This document shows, piece by piece, positions 53,163-61,644 of a DNA stretch of 64,000 nt. The position numbers were made by a program, and so were the translations under genes. This stretch comes from Paludibacter sp. (lineage in GTDB: Bacteria; Bacteroidota; Bacteroidia; Bacteroidales; Paludibacteraceae). The stretch lies in assembly GCA_024710005.1 (NCBI GenBank), contig JANJVQ010000034.1, positions 99,846 to 163,845 of the forward strand, in the 5' to 3' direction. Position 1 is the first letter of the stretch. The number at the start of each line of letters is the position of its first letter. The notes below the pieces were generated by a model. It saw only the letters and a program-made list of their open reading frames with translations. It did no database searches and was not told where the DNA came from.

Positions 53163-54536
53163 CTATTTTATTAAAGCACCTGTCTTGCGGTCATATTTGT
53201 CTTTTGTCAGATATTTTATGTCCCGATAACTTCGTGTTTGTTTTAAATGAGTTTTTAATGTCCGGTTCATTTTCTTGAGTTGTTCACTGAAATCTTTATT
53301 TTTAACTTCATTTACAGTGCAGTGAGGGTCTTTTTCGTAATTCCATAATTCATATTCGGAACGGGGACTATAAAATGTTTCCTGATATTTTCCGTTGAGT
53401 TCCCCATTTTCGAATGCCTGGCGAAATACCTGGTATGCTTTTGATTTAACGACATCATTGGGAGGAGTAGCAGGCAAGTGTGGTAAATAATTCACATTTA
53501 AAATCAGGCTGTCCGAGTAGATAGCTCTTTCATAGGCCATAAAGTCATGCCAGTTGTGTTCTGCAAAAGCGTATTCACGAAAAATCTGCTTGTTGTCGTG
53601 ACAAATGTCAGCGAAGCTTATTCCACTCACTGCATTGGGATATTGAGTGCCTGCCCATTCTAATAAGGTTGGCATAATATCAATTGACGAAATTAAAGCC
53701 CTGTTGCAGGTATTTGGCTGAATCCTTGCTGCATTGACGATAATCAGGGGTGTCTTCATGCCCTGTAAGTTGGTTCGGGTTTTAGCAGTTGGCATTGGAC
53801 TTCCATTATCACTCATGATGACAATAATCGTGTTTTCATACAGCCCCAAACGCTTTAATTCGTTAACAGCCATTCCAACATGTGTGTCGAATCTGCTTAT
53901 TTCGTTGTAATAGTCAGCGTAATCTTTTCTAACGACTGATAAGTCTGGTAAATAAGTGGGAAGGATTAACGAATCCGGATTGTTGACTTTTGGGGTTATT
54001 TCGTCATAAGGTCGGTGCGGATCGTTGGCAGCAGCCCATATAAAGAAAGGTTTGTTTTCTGGGACATGCTGAATCGCATTTATCCAGATGTCACCTATTT
54101 TATGTGCGCTGTTTCCGGGTACGGTTTCTACCTGATCCCATTGGTTTTTTACATCACCCAGGTGCCATTTACCTGCCGATACAGTATAATATCCAATATT
54201 TCTTAGCGGGGTGGAGGCGACAATTTGACCCGCTGATAAGGGTTGGTGTAATTCTGATGCTCCGGTTTCTGATGGATACAAAGCCGTGAGTATACTTGCC
54301 CTGCTCGGACTACTTGAACTGGCAGTAAGAAAGACCTTATCAAACCGACAACCTTCTTTTGCCAGCTTGTTGATGTTGGGTGTCTGAATCTTGTTATTCC
54401 CGTATGGTTCCAAATCTTCCCAACCCAGATCATCGGCAATAAATACAATGATGTTAGGTTTTTTTAATTCTGCTTGAGCGGAAAGATATGCTACAATTCC
54501 AGCCGGAATTAGCATGCTTTTGATTAATCTGATCAT
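53163..54536 (-). CDS. Exported family S1 sulfatase (serine type), minus strand
   Basis: The 457-aa product has a signal peptide (about 1-23), metal-binding D35-D36 (FIADDLGWED), formylglycine motif SSPSR at residues 75-79, GKWHLGD and MSDNGSPMPTAK. It is convergent with the plus-strand sulfatase, 15 bases apart, and no clear terminator lies between them. The C-terminal part is short, with CTVNEVKN and a basic tail. It closes the sulfatase cluster. The subfamily cannot be assigned without a SulfAtlas-type search. Confidence 0.91.
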   Translation of the reverse strand: MIRLIKSMLIPAGIVAYLSAQAELKKPNIIVFIADDLGWEDLEPYGNNKIQTPNINKLAKEGCRFDKVFLTASSSSPSRASILTALYPSETGASELHQPLSAGQIVASTPLRNIGYYTVSAGKWHLGDVKNQWDQVETVPGNSAHKIGDIWINAIQHVPENKPFFIWAAANDPHRPYDEITPKVNNPDSLILPTYLPDLSVVRKDYADYYNEISRFDTHVGMAVNELKRLGLYENTIIVIMSDNGSPMPTAKTRTNLQGMKTPLIIVNAARIQPNTCNRALISSIDIMPTLLEWAGTQYPNAVSGISFADICHDNKQIFREYAFAEHNWHDFMAYERAIYSDSLILNVNYLPHLPATPPNDVVKSKAYQVFRQAFENGELNGKYQETFYSPRSEYELWNYEKDPHCTVNEVKNKDFSEQLKKMNRTLKTHLKQTRSYRDIKYLTKDKYDRKTGALIK

Positions 54537-54605
54537 GATTTGTTGTTGTTAAGATTAAACTAAATCAGTAGAATTTCCAGAGAATTAACCCAAAGGAATT
54601 AGTTG

Positions 54606-55364
54606 TTATTTCACGTATTTACGAATGATTTTCAAGACAATCGGCTCCATAATTTCATAGCCTTTCATGTTGGGATGGACCCCGTCAGCGGCAATTTCGG
54701 TCGGTAAACCTCCACGTTCATCGACCAATGCTGAATAATAATCTACAAAAGGTATCTTGTTGGCCTCAGCATATGCTTTTATCATTTCATTCAGCAATTT
54801 GATGTCAGCTGCAGGAGTCAGCTCCTTGTTCCATCTGAACTCATGAGCAGGTAATATGGAGCACAAAACCGGTTTGATTTTGTGAAACTGCGCCAATTCA
54901 CACATCGATTTGATGTTTTGCATGATATGTTTATGCGTGATGATGCCGTTGTTCCGGGCAATGTCGTTGGTTCCGGCCATGATAACAACCATTTTGGGTT
55001 TAAGGTCAATGACATCAGCCTGAAAACGTGTAAGCATGTGACTGGTTGTTTGCCCACCGATTCCGCGACCGGTAAAACCATTTTCAATGAAGAATTCCGG
55101 ATGTTGTTTGTACCAGCCATCAGTGATTGAGTTGCCCAGAAAAACTACTTTTGCCGGCTTTGACATGGTATCGTTTACGGCTTCATAACGATAAAAACGA
55201 GCCCAGTCAGTCGACTTCATTTTTGTTTTTTCTTTTTCAGCAAAATGTATTTCAAGTTGTTTGTACTGATCCGAATCGAGTGTGATGGAAAGTGATTCTG
55301 TGTTTTGACCACTCAAGAAGTTGATTATCAGTGTGAAAATGATTGTGTTGAATATTTTTCTCAT
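54606..55364 (-). CDS. Exported SGNH/GDSL-family hydrolase
   Basis: A 252-aa esterase-type protein with a signal peptide (about 1-19). The SGNH blocks are visible: S79 in VVFLGNSITDGW, a conserved glycine block GIGGQTT, GTND (131-134) and the catalytic pair D227/H230 in ADGVHPNMKGYE. Such enzymes remove acetyl or other acyl groups from carbohydrates or lipids. It is 69 bases upstream of the minus-strand sulfatase in the direction of transcription reading (its stop precedes the sulfatase start), so the two may be cotranscribed, and it may de-esterify the same glycan. That role is inferred. Confidence 0.88.
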   Translation of the reverse strand: MRKIFNTIIFTLIINFLSGQNTESLSITLDSDQYKQLEIHFAEKEKTKMKSTDWARFYRYEAVNDTMSKPAKVVFLGNSITDGWYKQHPEFFIENGFTGRGIGGQTTSHMLTRFQADVIDLKPKMVVIMAGTNDIARNNGIITHKHIMQNIKSMCELAQFHKIKPVLCSILPAHEFRWNKELTPAADIKLLNEMIKAYAEANKIPFVDYYSALVDERGGLPTEIAADGVHPNMKGYEIMEPIVLKIIRKYVK

Positions 55365-55681
55365 GTGTGTTATATAGTTGATTGTATTGCGCGTTTCCCG
55401 ACAACAAAGTAAATAAAATGTTTTTAATACTCAAAAATCGTCAGGATTGGAGAGTGGTCTGAGATTTAGGTCACCGTCATTAGCGCACTTAAAATTTTTA
55501 TTCTCAGGTGTTTTGTAAATAAAAGAATTATCTTATCTTTGCAGTCCGTTTATTATCCCAGTGTAATAGTTCGTTGTTCTCTGTGTGAATATCCTGAATT
55601 TGTGCCGATTAGCCTCATTCAGATTCAGCGGGAAAACCAGTGAAAAAACGACAGTTATTAATTAAAAAACATTTTTATAAA
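55365..55681. other. Intergenic region between SGNH hydrolase and rplM
   Basis: A 317-base gap between divergent genes. It holds the rplM promoter (55512-55541) and a leader of about 135 bases. In the leader CTGAAT (55594-55599) can pair with either of two adjacent ATTCAG copies (55617-55622, 55623-55628), so two alternative hairpins are possible. No open reading frame of note is present. The remaining upstream part holds no recognisable feature. Confidence 0.55.
55512..55541 (+). promoter_or_regulatory. Promoter of the rplM-rpsI-rpsB-tsf unit
   Basis: TTTG (55512-55515), 18 bases, then TATCTTTG (55534-55541) is a near-ideal Bacteroidetes primary promoter. It lies about 135 bases before the rplM start, leaving a long untranslated leader. 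Confidence 0.78.
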
Positions 55682-56137
55682 GTGGATACGTTAAGTTATA
55701 AAACCATTTCTGCCAATAAAGCAACCGCGCAGAAAGAATGGGTAGTAGTGGATGCTACCGAAATGGTGTTGGGACGTATGGGCTCAAAAGTTGCCAAACT
55801 TTTGCGCGGAAAATACAAACCAAGTTTCACCCCTCACGTTGATTGCGGAGATAATGTGATTATTATCAATGCTGAAAAAGTAGTGTTAACAGGTAATAAA
55901 TGGACCGACCGGATTTATCTTCGTCATACCGGTCATCCCGGCGGACAGCGTGAAACGACTCCGGCCAAGATGATGGCAAAAGATCCTGAAAAGCTGATTA
56001 AGAAAGTAGTGAAAGGTATGTTGCCCAAAAACAGACTCGGAGCTCAGATTTTGAGTAACCTGTATGTGTATGCCGGTCCGGAACATGACAAACAAGCTCA
56101 ACAACCCAAAACAATCGATTTAAACGCACTTAAATAA
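55682..56137 (+). CDS. rplM: 50S ribosomal protein L13
   Basis: L13 is an early-assembly large-subunit protein. I start at GTG 55682, giving 151 aa beginning MDTLSYKTISANKATAQKEW, which matches the usual Bacteroidales N-terminus; the longer in-frame start at 55640 adds a basic stretch not expected in the family. Signatures include WVVVDATEMVLGRMGSKVA, GDNVIIINAEKV and the C-terminal GPEHDKQAQQP. It is followed by rpsI after five bases, the universal L13-S9 order. Confidence 0.95.
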   Translation: MDTLSYKTISANKATAQKEWVVVDATEMVLGRMGSKVAKLLRGKYKPSFTPHVDCGDNVIIINAEKVVLTGNKWTDRIYLRHTGHPGGQRETTPAKMMAKDPEKLIKKVVKGMLPKNRLGAQILSNLYVYAGPEHDKQAQQPKTIDLNALK

Positions 56138-56142
56138 TCAGT

Positions 56143-56529
56143 ATGGAAGTAGTAAATGCCTTAGGAAGAAGAAAAGCTGCAGTTGCACGTGTTTTCGTAA
56201 GCGAAGGAAATGGTCAGATTACCATCAATAAACGTGATTTGAACACTTATTTTCCATCACCGATATTGCAGTACGTAGTGAAACAGCCTCTGAATAAATT
56301 AGGAGTAGCTGAAAAATATGATATCAAAGTAAACCTTGATGGTGGCGGTTTTAAAGGACAGGCAGAAGCATTGCGCTTAGCAATTGCCCGTGCTTTGGTT
56401 AAAATCAACCCGGAAGATAAACCTGCTTTGAAATCAGAAGGCTTCATGACCCGTGACCCACGCGAAGTGGAACGTAAAAAATCAGGTCAGCCAAAAGCCC
56501 GTAAGAGATTCCAGTTCTCAAAACGATAA
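56143..56529 (+). CDS. rpsI: 30S ribosomal protein S9
   Basis: S9 reaches the P site with its basic C-terminal tail. The 128-aa product begins with ALGRRKAAVARVFVSEGNG and ends with the expected tail KKSGQPKARKRFQFSKR. It lies five bases after rplM and is followed by a 198-base gap with repeat element A. Confidence 0.97.
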   Translation: MEVVNALGRRKAAVARVFVSEGNGQITINKRDLNTYFPSPILQYVVKQPLNKLGVAEKYDIKVNLDGGGFKGQAEALRLAIARALVKINPEDKPALKSEGFMTRDPREVERKKSGQPKARKRFQFSKR

Positions 56530-56534
56530 TATTA

Positions 56535-56634
56535 TTTACAATTTATTCATTTATCTTTTACGGTTTATGGGGTTTCGAAGATTTTCGGCTTGCTCCAAAA
56601 CGTAAATTGTAAATAGTATAATTGTAAATGAATT
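56535..56634. repeat. Intergenic repeat element A (rpsI-rpsB)
   Basis: The element has TTTACAATTT and TTTTACGGTTT on the left, a central GGGG...TTGCTCC part and GTAAATTGTAAAT plus ATTGTAAATGAAT on the right, so the arms are partly inverted. A related copy, element B, lies between rpsB and tsf. Confidence 0.5.
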
Positions 56635-56727
56635 TGGTTTAGTATCTAAATTCCCGGGACTCATAGACACTGGATGGCTACCCGGAAATTGATTTTCACA
56701 GAAAGTAAACAAATTAAAACAAAACAA

Positions 56728-57561
56728 ATGTCAAGAACAAATTTTGATCAGTTATTAGAAGCAGGTTGCCACTTCGGTCACTTAAAACGCAAATGGAACC
56801 CCGCTATGGCTCCTTACATTTTTATGGAGCGTAACGACATCCACATCATCGATTTGCATAAAACGGTGGTAAAAATCGATGAGGCAGCTGCTGCACTCAA
56901 ATCAATCGCTAAATCGGGTCGCAAGGTTTTATTCGTAGCTACCAAAAAACAGGCTAAAGACGTAGTTGCCGAAAGAGCAAAAGCAGTTGGCATGCCTTAT
57001 ATCACAGAACGTTGGGCTGGTGGTATGTTGACCAACTTCCCAACCATCCGTAAAGCGGTTAAGAAAATGACAACCATCGATAAAATGACAACTGATGGTA
57101 CTTTCGATAATATCTCTAAACGCGAAAAACTCCAGATTTCCCGTCAGCGTGAGAAATTGGAAAAGAACCTTGGTTCTATCGCTGACCTGACACGCCTTCC
57201 ATCAGCTATCTTTGTGGTAGACGTGATGAAAGAACAAATCGCGGTGAAAGAAGCGCAACGTCTGGGAATCCCTGTATTCGGTATCGTGGATACTAACTCA
57301 AATCCGAACGGAATTGATTTTATTATTCCTGCCAACGACGATGCAACCAAATCTGTAGATGTTATCCTGACTGCTTTGGTTGAAGCTATGCAGGAAGGTC
57401 TGGAAGAACGCAAGGTTGAAAAAGTTGATTCAGAAGCGGCAGAAGCTCCTGTAGTAAAAGAAAGAAAACACCGCGTTTCAAAACGTCCCAGAACACAAAA
57501 AGAAGATGATGAAGCATTGAATGCGAACATCTTAACTAAGTTTGTGAAGGAAGAAGAATAG
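56728..57561 (+). CDS. rpsB: 30S ribosomal protein S2
   Basis: S2 binds the back of the small subunit. I start at ATG 56728 (MSRTNFDQLLEAGCHFGHLK), giving 277 aa; the in-frame ATG at 56674 adds 18 residues not typical of the family. S2 blocks visible are WNPAMAPYIFMERNDIHIID, ITERWAGGMLTNFPTI and GIPVFGIVDTNSNPNGIDF. A charged C-terminal extension (after about 235) is common in this phylum. The rpsB-tsf order is conserved. Confidence 0.96.
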   Translation: MSRTNFDQLLEAGCHFGHLKRKWNPAMAPYIFMERNDIHIIDLHKTVVKIDEAAAALKSIAKSGRKVLFVATKKQAKDVVAERAKAVGMPYITERWAGGMLTNFPTIRKAVKKMTTIDKMTTDGTFDNISKREKLQISRQREKLEKNLGSIADLTRLPSAIFVVDVMKEQIAVKEAQRLGIPVFGIVDTNSNPNGIDFIIPANDDATKSVDVILTALVEAMQEGLEERKVEKVDSEAAEAPVVKERKHRVSKRPRTQKEDDEALNANILTKFVKEEE

Positions 57562-57566
57562 AAACA

Positions 57567-57660
57567 TTTACGATTTGATAATTTACGATTTACGATTTGG
57601 TGCTAAGCAAAAATCTATGCTCCACTATTAATGTAAATTGTAAATGAATAAATAGTAAAT
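57567..57660. repeat. Intergenic repeat element B (rpsB-tsf)
   Basis: TTTACGATTT occurs three times on the left (from 57567, with small changes), then GGTGC...ATGCTCC, then GTAAATTGTAAATGAAT and AGTAAAT on the right. The order of parts is the same as in element A, so these are two copies of one element on both sides of rpsB. Confidence 0.5.
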
Positions 57661-57697
57661 CAATTAGTTGTTAATAAAAAATTAAATATAAGAAATT

Positions 57698-58516
57698 ATG
57701 GCTGTAACAATGGCAGATATTTCGAAATTGCGTACCATGACCGGTGCCGGTATGATGGACTGCAAAAATGCTTTGAATGAAGCAGATAACGATTTCGAAA
57801 AAGCAATTGAAATTATACGTAAGAAAGGGCAGGCTGTTGCTGCAAAACGTAGTGACCGCGAAGCTTCTGAAGGATGTGTGCTAGCTGCTGCAAAAGATGG
57901 TTACGCGGCTATCGTTGCACTGAAATGTGAAACTGACTTTGTCGCAAAGAATGCTGATTTTGTAGCGCTTACTCAATCTATTCTTGATGCCGCTATGGCA
58001 GCTAAACCGGCTTCAACGGCTGAAGTGGCTGCTTTAACGCTCGATGGTCGTACAATCGCTGATTTGGTTACTGAACGCTCAGGCGTTACCGGTGAAAAAA
58101 TGGAACTGGATTATTACGAATTTGTTCAGGGTGGTAGCACAATCTCTTACATTCACCCGGGAAATAAGCTGGCTACTATCGTTGCTTTCGAAGAAAAGGA
58201 CGTGGATTATCAGGTTGCCCGCGACATCGCGATGCAGGCTGCTGCTATGAATCCTGTTTCTCTCGATCGCACCTCTGTTCCTGAAAAGGTTATCCAACAG
58301 GAGCTTGAAATCGGTAGAGATAAAGCCCGTCAGGAAGGTAAACCGGAAGCTATGCTCGACAAAATTGCGGAAGGTCGTTTAAATAAATTCTTCCAGGAAT
58401 CTACTTTGCTGGAGCAGGCATTCATCAAAGACTCAAAGATGACAGTTTCTGCATACCTGAAAGCTAATAAAGCGACTGCAGTTGCTTTCAAACGCGTTAC
58501 GCTGAATCAGGAGTAA
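57698..58516 (+). CDS. tsf: Elongation factor Ts
   Basis: EF-Ts recycles EF-Tu-GDP. The 272-aa product has the UBA-like N-terminus (ADISKLRTMTGAGMMDCKNA), the EF-Tu contact motif TDFVAKNADF, and the C-terminal dimerisation region. The start ATG 57698 gives MAVTMADIS, the usual N-terminus in this order. A strong terminator follows. Confidence 0.97.
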   Translation: MAVTMADISKLRTMTGAGMMDCKNALNEADNDFEKAIEIIRKKGQAVAAKRSDREASEGCVLAAAKDGYAAIVALKCETDFVAKNADFVALTQSILDAAMAAKPASTAEVAALTLDGRTIADLVTERSGVTGEKMELDYYEFVQGGSTISYIHPGNKLATIVAFEEKDVDYQVARDIAMQAAAMNPVSLDRTSVPEKVIQQELEIGRDKARQEGKPEAMLDKIAEGRLNKFFQESTLLEQAFIKDSKMTVSAYLKANKATAVAFKRVTLNQE

Positions 58517-58542
58517 TACTCACACTTGATTTACAATACTAC

Positions 58543-58583
58543 AAAGCTGTCTTGAAATATAAAAATTTCAAGACAGCTTTTTT
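58543..58583 (+). terminator. Terminator after tsf
   Basis: AAAGCTGTCTTGAAAT (58543-58558) and ATTTCAAGACAGCTTT (58565-58580) form a perfect 16-bp stem around ATAAAA, followed by T (58578-58583). It closes the rplM-tsf unit. The repeat array begins at the next base. Confidence 0.93.
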
Positions 58584-59175
58584 CACTGAAGTTGTTTGTT
58601 GAAATCAAGTTATTAATCAAGTTGGGAGAGGAGAGTTGGTGGAGGGCGTCTCTCTCACTGAAGTTGTTTGTTTAAATCAAGTTATTAATCAAGTTATGGG
58701 GTATTGAGTGTGCTTCATCTTCTCACTAAAGTTGTTTGTTGCAATCAAGTTATTAATCAAGTTATGGGGTATTGAGTGTGCTTCATCTTCTCACTAAAGT
58801 AGTTTGTTTAAATCAAGTTGGGAGAGGAGAGTTGGTGGAGGGTGTCTCTCTCACTAAAGTTGTTAGTTGCAATCAAGTTAGGAGTCAAGTTGGGGATAGG
58901 TGGGATGGTGCATGTTCTCTCACTAAAGTGGTTTGAGAGAATCAAGTTCGAGATGAAGTTTATGTGATAATAAAGAATCAACTCCGTTCAACAAACGAGC
59001 ACTTAATTCTTAACTTGATTGGGACAAGCAACTTCAGTGAGAAGATAAATCCCTAAGACTACCCCAACTTGATTCCCAACTTGATTGCAACTAACAACTT
59101 TAGTGACAAGAATCGACAGACCTCACATACCCCATAACTTGATTAATAACTTGATTTCAACAATCAACTTCACTG
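58584..59175. repeat. Array of direct repeats facing inverted copies
   Basis: Six direct units begin near 58584, 58654, 58722, 58790, 58850 and 58919, spaced 60-71 bases. Each opens with CTCACTRAAGTTGTTTGTT-like sequence followed by one or two AATCAAGTT. Three units in reverse orientation follow (about 59011-59044, 59062-59106, 59117-59175). The outermost 40 bases (58584-58623 and 59136-59175) are inverted copies with 38 matches by eye. Unit 5 and the second inverted unit are also near-identical, so much of the array can fold on itself. No coding content is seen; the right end overlaps the stop codon of the FGE-like gene. Confidence 0.85.
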
Positions 59176-60081
59176 CGCTGCATCTGCCGCACACCTGAAG
59201 CCAATATTAAAAAGCGATGTCTCTGCTGTATTTTGTCCGCGAAAGGTCGTGGTGTAACTTCTTTCTCCGTTTTGGTCATAAAAGAATGATCCGCCGCGGA
59301 TGACCTTTACCTGCGGATCTGCCTGCTGATATTCAGGATTGCCGGGATAAGGTTTATAGGTGTCCTGACACCAGTTCCATACATTTCCTCCCATGTCGGT
59401 CATACCCGCTGCTGTTGTGCCATAATATCCAACCGGCGACGTGTAAAGGAAGCCGTCTGTTTCGTTTTTGTCAGCCGTAGTTGCTCCCTGCCAGGTGTTT
59501 GCCATGTATTTGCCGTTCATTACAAGTTCATTGCCCCAACTAAATTTGTCATTCGACTTCCCGCCGTTACGGGCTGCATATTCCCATTCGGCTTCTGTAG
59601 GTAAACGCTTGCCTGCCCAACTGCAATAAGCTTGTGCATCATTCCAACTGATGTGTGTAACCGGATGGTTTGGTTCTGCCTGGGTTGCATCTCTACCTAA
59701 AGGATATAACCAGTATGCTCCTTTTTTTAATTCCCAGCTTTGAGTTGCGAAGTTGAATACGCCGGAATCACCAAATTTCTCAGCATCTGTTTTGAAACCT
59801 GTTTCTTCCACAAACTGCGTGAATTCAGCCACGGTGACCGGACTTCTATCGATTCTGAATGATGAAATTTGTACCTGATGTACAGGTTGCTCAGATGGCG
59901 TGCCATTGTTTGACCCCATCATGAAACCTCTTCCCTTAAAATAGACCATGTTTTCAGAGGTTTTTTGGGTGTGCTTGCTTGTGCCGGTTATGTCTCCGGA
60001 AGGCGATTCTTTTTTGTTTTCTGAGCTCGATTGGCAGGCAGTTAGTACAAATGTCAGCAAGATGCAGGTAAATAGTCTCAT
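59170..60081 (-). CDS. FGE-sulfatase-domain lipoprotein lacking the catalytic cysteines
   Basis: A 303-aa lipoprotein with lipobox cysteine C16 (FVLTAC) and a full formylglycine-generating-enzyme (SUMF1) fold from about residue 45: FMMGSNNGTPSEQPVHQV, WNDAQAYCSWAGKRLPTEAE, DMGGNVWNWCQD, and the end FNIGFRCAAD. Aligned without gaps to human FGE around RGGS (262-265), the two copper-binding cysteines (336 and 341 in human) are Y268 and E273. It should therefore not make formylglycine. Lipoproteins of this fold occur widely in Bacteroidetes, some in gliding/T9SS machinery. Its stop codon TGA lies in the end of the repeat array. Confidence 0.88.
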   Translation of the reverse strand: MRLFTCILLTFVLTACQSSSENKKESPSGDITGTSKHTQKTSENMVYFKGRGFMMGSNNGTPSEQPVHQVQISSFRIDRSPVTVAEFTQFVEETGFKTDAEKFGDSGVFNFATQSWELKKGAYWLYPLGRDATQAEPNHPVTHISWNDAQAYCSWAGKRLPTEAEWEYAARNGGKSNDKFSWGNELVMNGKYMANTWQGATTADKNETDGFLYTSPVGYYGTTAAGMTDMGGNVWNWCQDTYKPYPGNPEYQQADPQVKVIRGGSFFYDQNGERSYTTTFRGQNTAETSLFNIGFRCAADAAQ

Positions 60082-60120
60082 GCGATTTTTATGTATTTAA
60101 AAATAGTTTTTTTATGAAAA

Positions 60121-60128
60121 CAAAGTTA
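60121..60128 (-). promoter_or_regulatory. Candidate -7 box for the FGE-like gene
   Basis: On the minus strand TAACTTTG (60128-60121) fits TAnnTTTG, about 39 bases before the ATG at 60081. No TTTG -33 box is evident. Confidence 0.4.
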
Positions 60129-60180
60129 AGGATTATTTTGTATTTATAATCATTGTTGTCCGGTAAACATTTTACAACAT

Positions 60181-60213
60181 AGATTTCTACCTTCGGTCGA
60201 AATGACAATCATG
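60181..60213. repeat. Dispersed repeat fragment (TTCGGTCGAAATGAC type)
   Basis: The stretch TTTCTACCTTCGGTCGAAATGAC has a short internal stem and ends like the element at 19976-20020. It is probably a member of a widespread intergenic repeat type. The rest of the 60082-60327 gap holds the two flanking promoters only. Confidence 0.35.
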
Positions 60214-60251
60214 CTAAATCAATATAAGAAGCTGTTATATAATCAGCCAGG

Positions 60252-60283
60252 TTTGGTTGTGTGCGCATTTTTGCGTACTTTTG
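60252..60283 (+). promoter_or_regulatory. Promoter of der
   Basis: TTTG (60252-60255), 20 bases, then TACTTTTG (60276-60283) matches both boxes of the Bacteroidetes consensus. It leaves a leader of about 40 bases before the ATG at 60328. Confidence 0.7.
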
Positions 60284-60327
60284 CAGGCTGTTTCATTTGA
60301 AACAAATAGCAGGATAAATTATTTATA

Positions 60328-61644
60328 ATGGGAAATATAGTAGCAATTGTTGGTCGCCCCAACGTAGGAAAATCAACGCTTTTCAACAGACTGACCAAAA
60401 GCCGTCGAGCCATCGTGAACGATGAGGCAGGTACAACCCGCGACCGTCAGTATGGTAAAAGTGAATGGAACGGCCGTGAGTTCTCGGTAATTGATACCGG
60501 AGGCTGGGTTGTGAATTCTGACGATATCTTTGAAGAAGAAATCAAAAAACACGTGGTGCTTGCTGTTGAAGAAGCTGATGTGATTTTGTTCGTGGTTGAT
60601 GTTCAGAATGGGGTTACAGATTTCGATAATGAAGTTGCTTCTATATTAAGAAGAACAAGGAAGCCGGTGGTTGTGGTAACGAATAAAGCAGATACCTTTG
60701 ACTGGCAGTTTAACTCTGCGGAGTTCTACTCACTCGGTTTGGGTGATCCGTTTCTCGTTTCAGCGATTAACGGATTGGGTACCGGAGAGTTATTAGACCA
60801 TTTAACAGAATTGTTGGGACCGGCCACTGAGATTGAAGATATTGACCTTGAATTGCCCCGTTTTGCTGTTGTGGGTCGTCCGAATGCAGGGAAATCATCC
60901 ATTGTAAATGCCTTTGTTGGAGAAGACAGGACTATTGTGACCGATATCCCCGGTACAACCCGTGATTCTATCTATACCCGTTTCAATAAATTCGGTCATG
61001 ATTTCTACCTGGTGGACACAGCCGGTATCCGTAAAAAAGCCAAGGTACATGAAGATCTGGAGTATTATTCTGTGGTTCGTTCTATTCGCGCCATTGAAAA
61101 CTCGGATGTTTGTATCCTGATGGTGGATGCTACCCGTGGAATTGAGAGCCAGGATATGAATATTTTCTCGTTAGTCCAGAAAAACAGAAAAGGACTGGTG
61201 GTTGCTGTAAATAAATGGGATTTAATTACTAACAAGGAAACCAACGATACCAAAAAGTTTGAAGATACGATTCGCGAACGTTTTGCACCTTTTGTGGATT
61301 TTCCGATTGTTTTTACTTCGGCTGTAACCAAACAGCGTATCCTGAAAGTGGTTGATTTGGCTGTTGAAGTGTTCCAAAACAAAAAGAAGAAAGTCCCGAC
61401 AGCCAAATTGAATGAATACCTGCTTCCCCTGATAGAGAACTATCCGCCGCCGGCATTGAAGGGGAAATACATCAAGATTAAATATATTACTCAATTGCCG
61501 GATACGCAGGTGCCGACATTCATCTTCTTCGCGAATCTTCCTCAGTATGTGAAAGATCCGTATAAACGTTTCTTAGAGAATAAAATACGTGCGAAGTGGG
61601 GCTTCACCGGTACACCGATTCAGATTTTCATCAGGCAGAAATAA
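60328..61644 (+). CDS. der: GTPase Der (EngA), 50S ribosome assembly
   Basis: Der carries two GTPase domains in tandem and acts in late 50S assembly. The 438-aa product has G1 motifs GRPNVGKST (9-17) and GRPNAGKSS (183-191), G3 motifs DTGG and DTAG, G4 motifs NKAD and NKWD, and the C-terminal KH-like domain (about 350-438). It starts at ATG 60328 after a good promoter. Its 3' end overlaps convergent mnmA by 14 bases. Confidence 0.97.
   Translation: MGNIVAIVGRPNVGKSTLFNRLTKSRRAIVNDEAGTTRDRQYGKSEWNGREFSVIDTGGWVVNSDDIFEEEIKKHVVLAVEEADVILFVVDVQNGVTDFDNEVASILRRTRKPVVVVTNKADTFDWQFNSAEFYSLGLGDPFLVSAINGLGTGELLDHLTELLGPATEIEDIDLELPRFAVVGRPNAGKSSIVNAFVGEDRTIVTDIPGTTRDSIYTRFNKFGHDFYLVDTAGIRKKAKVHEDLEYYSVVRSIRAIENSDVCILMVDATRGIESQDMNIFSLVQKNRKGLVVAVNKWDLITNKETNDTKKFEDTIRERFAPFVDFPIVFTSAVTKQRILKVVDLAVEVFQNKKKKVPTAKLNEYLLPLIENYPPPALKGKYIKIKYITQLPDTQVPTFIFFANLPQYVKDPYKRFLENKIRAKWGFTGTPIQIFIRQK

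Noticed and set aside
58584..59175. CRISPR array
   Set aside because: Units differ in length, change orientation and have repeated instead of unique intervening sequence; no cas gene is present.
59170..60081. Active formylglycine-generating enzyme for the sulfatases
   Set aside because: Both catalytic cysteines are replaced, and the sulfatases are serine type.
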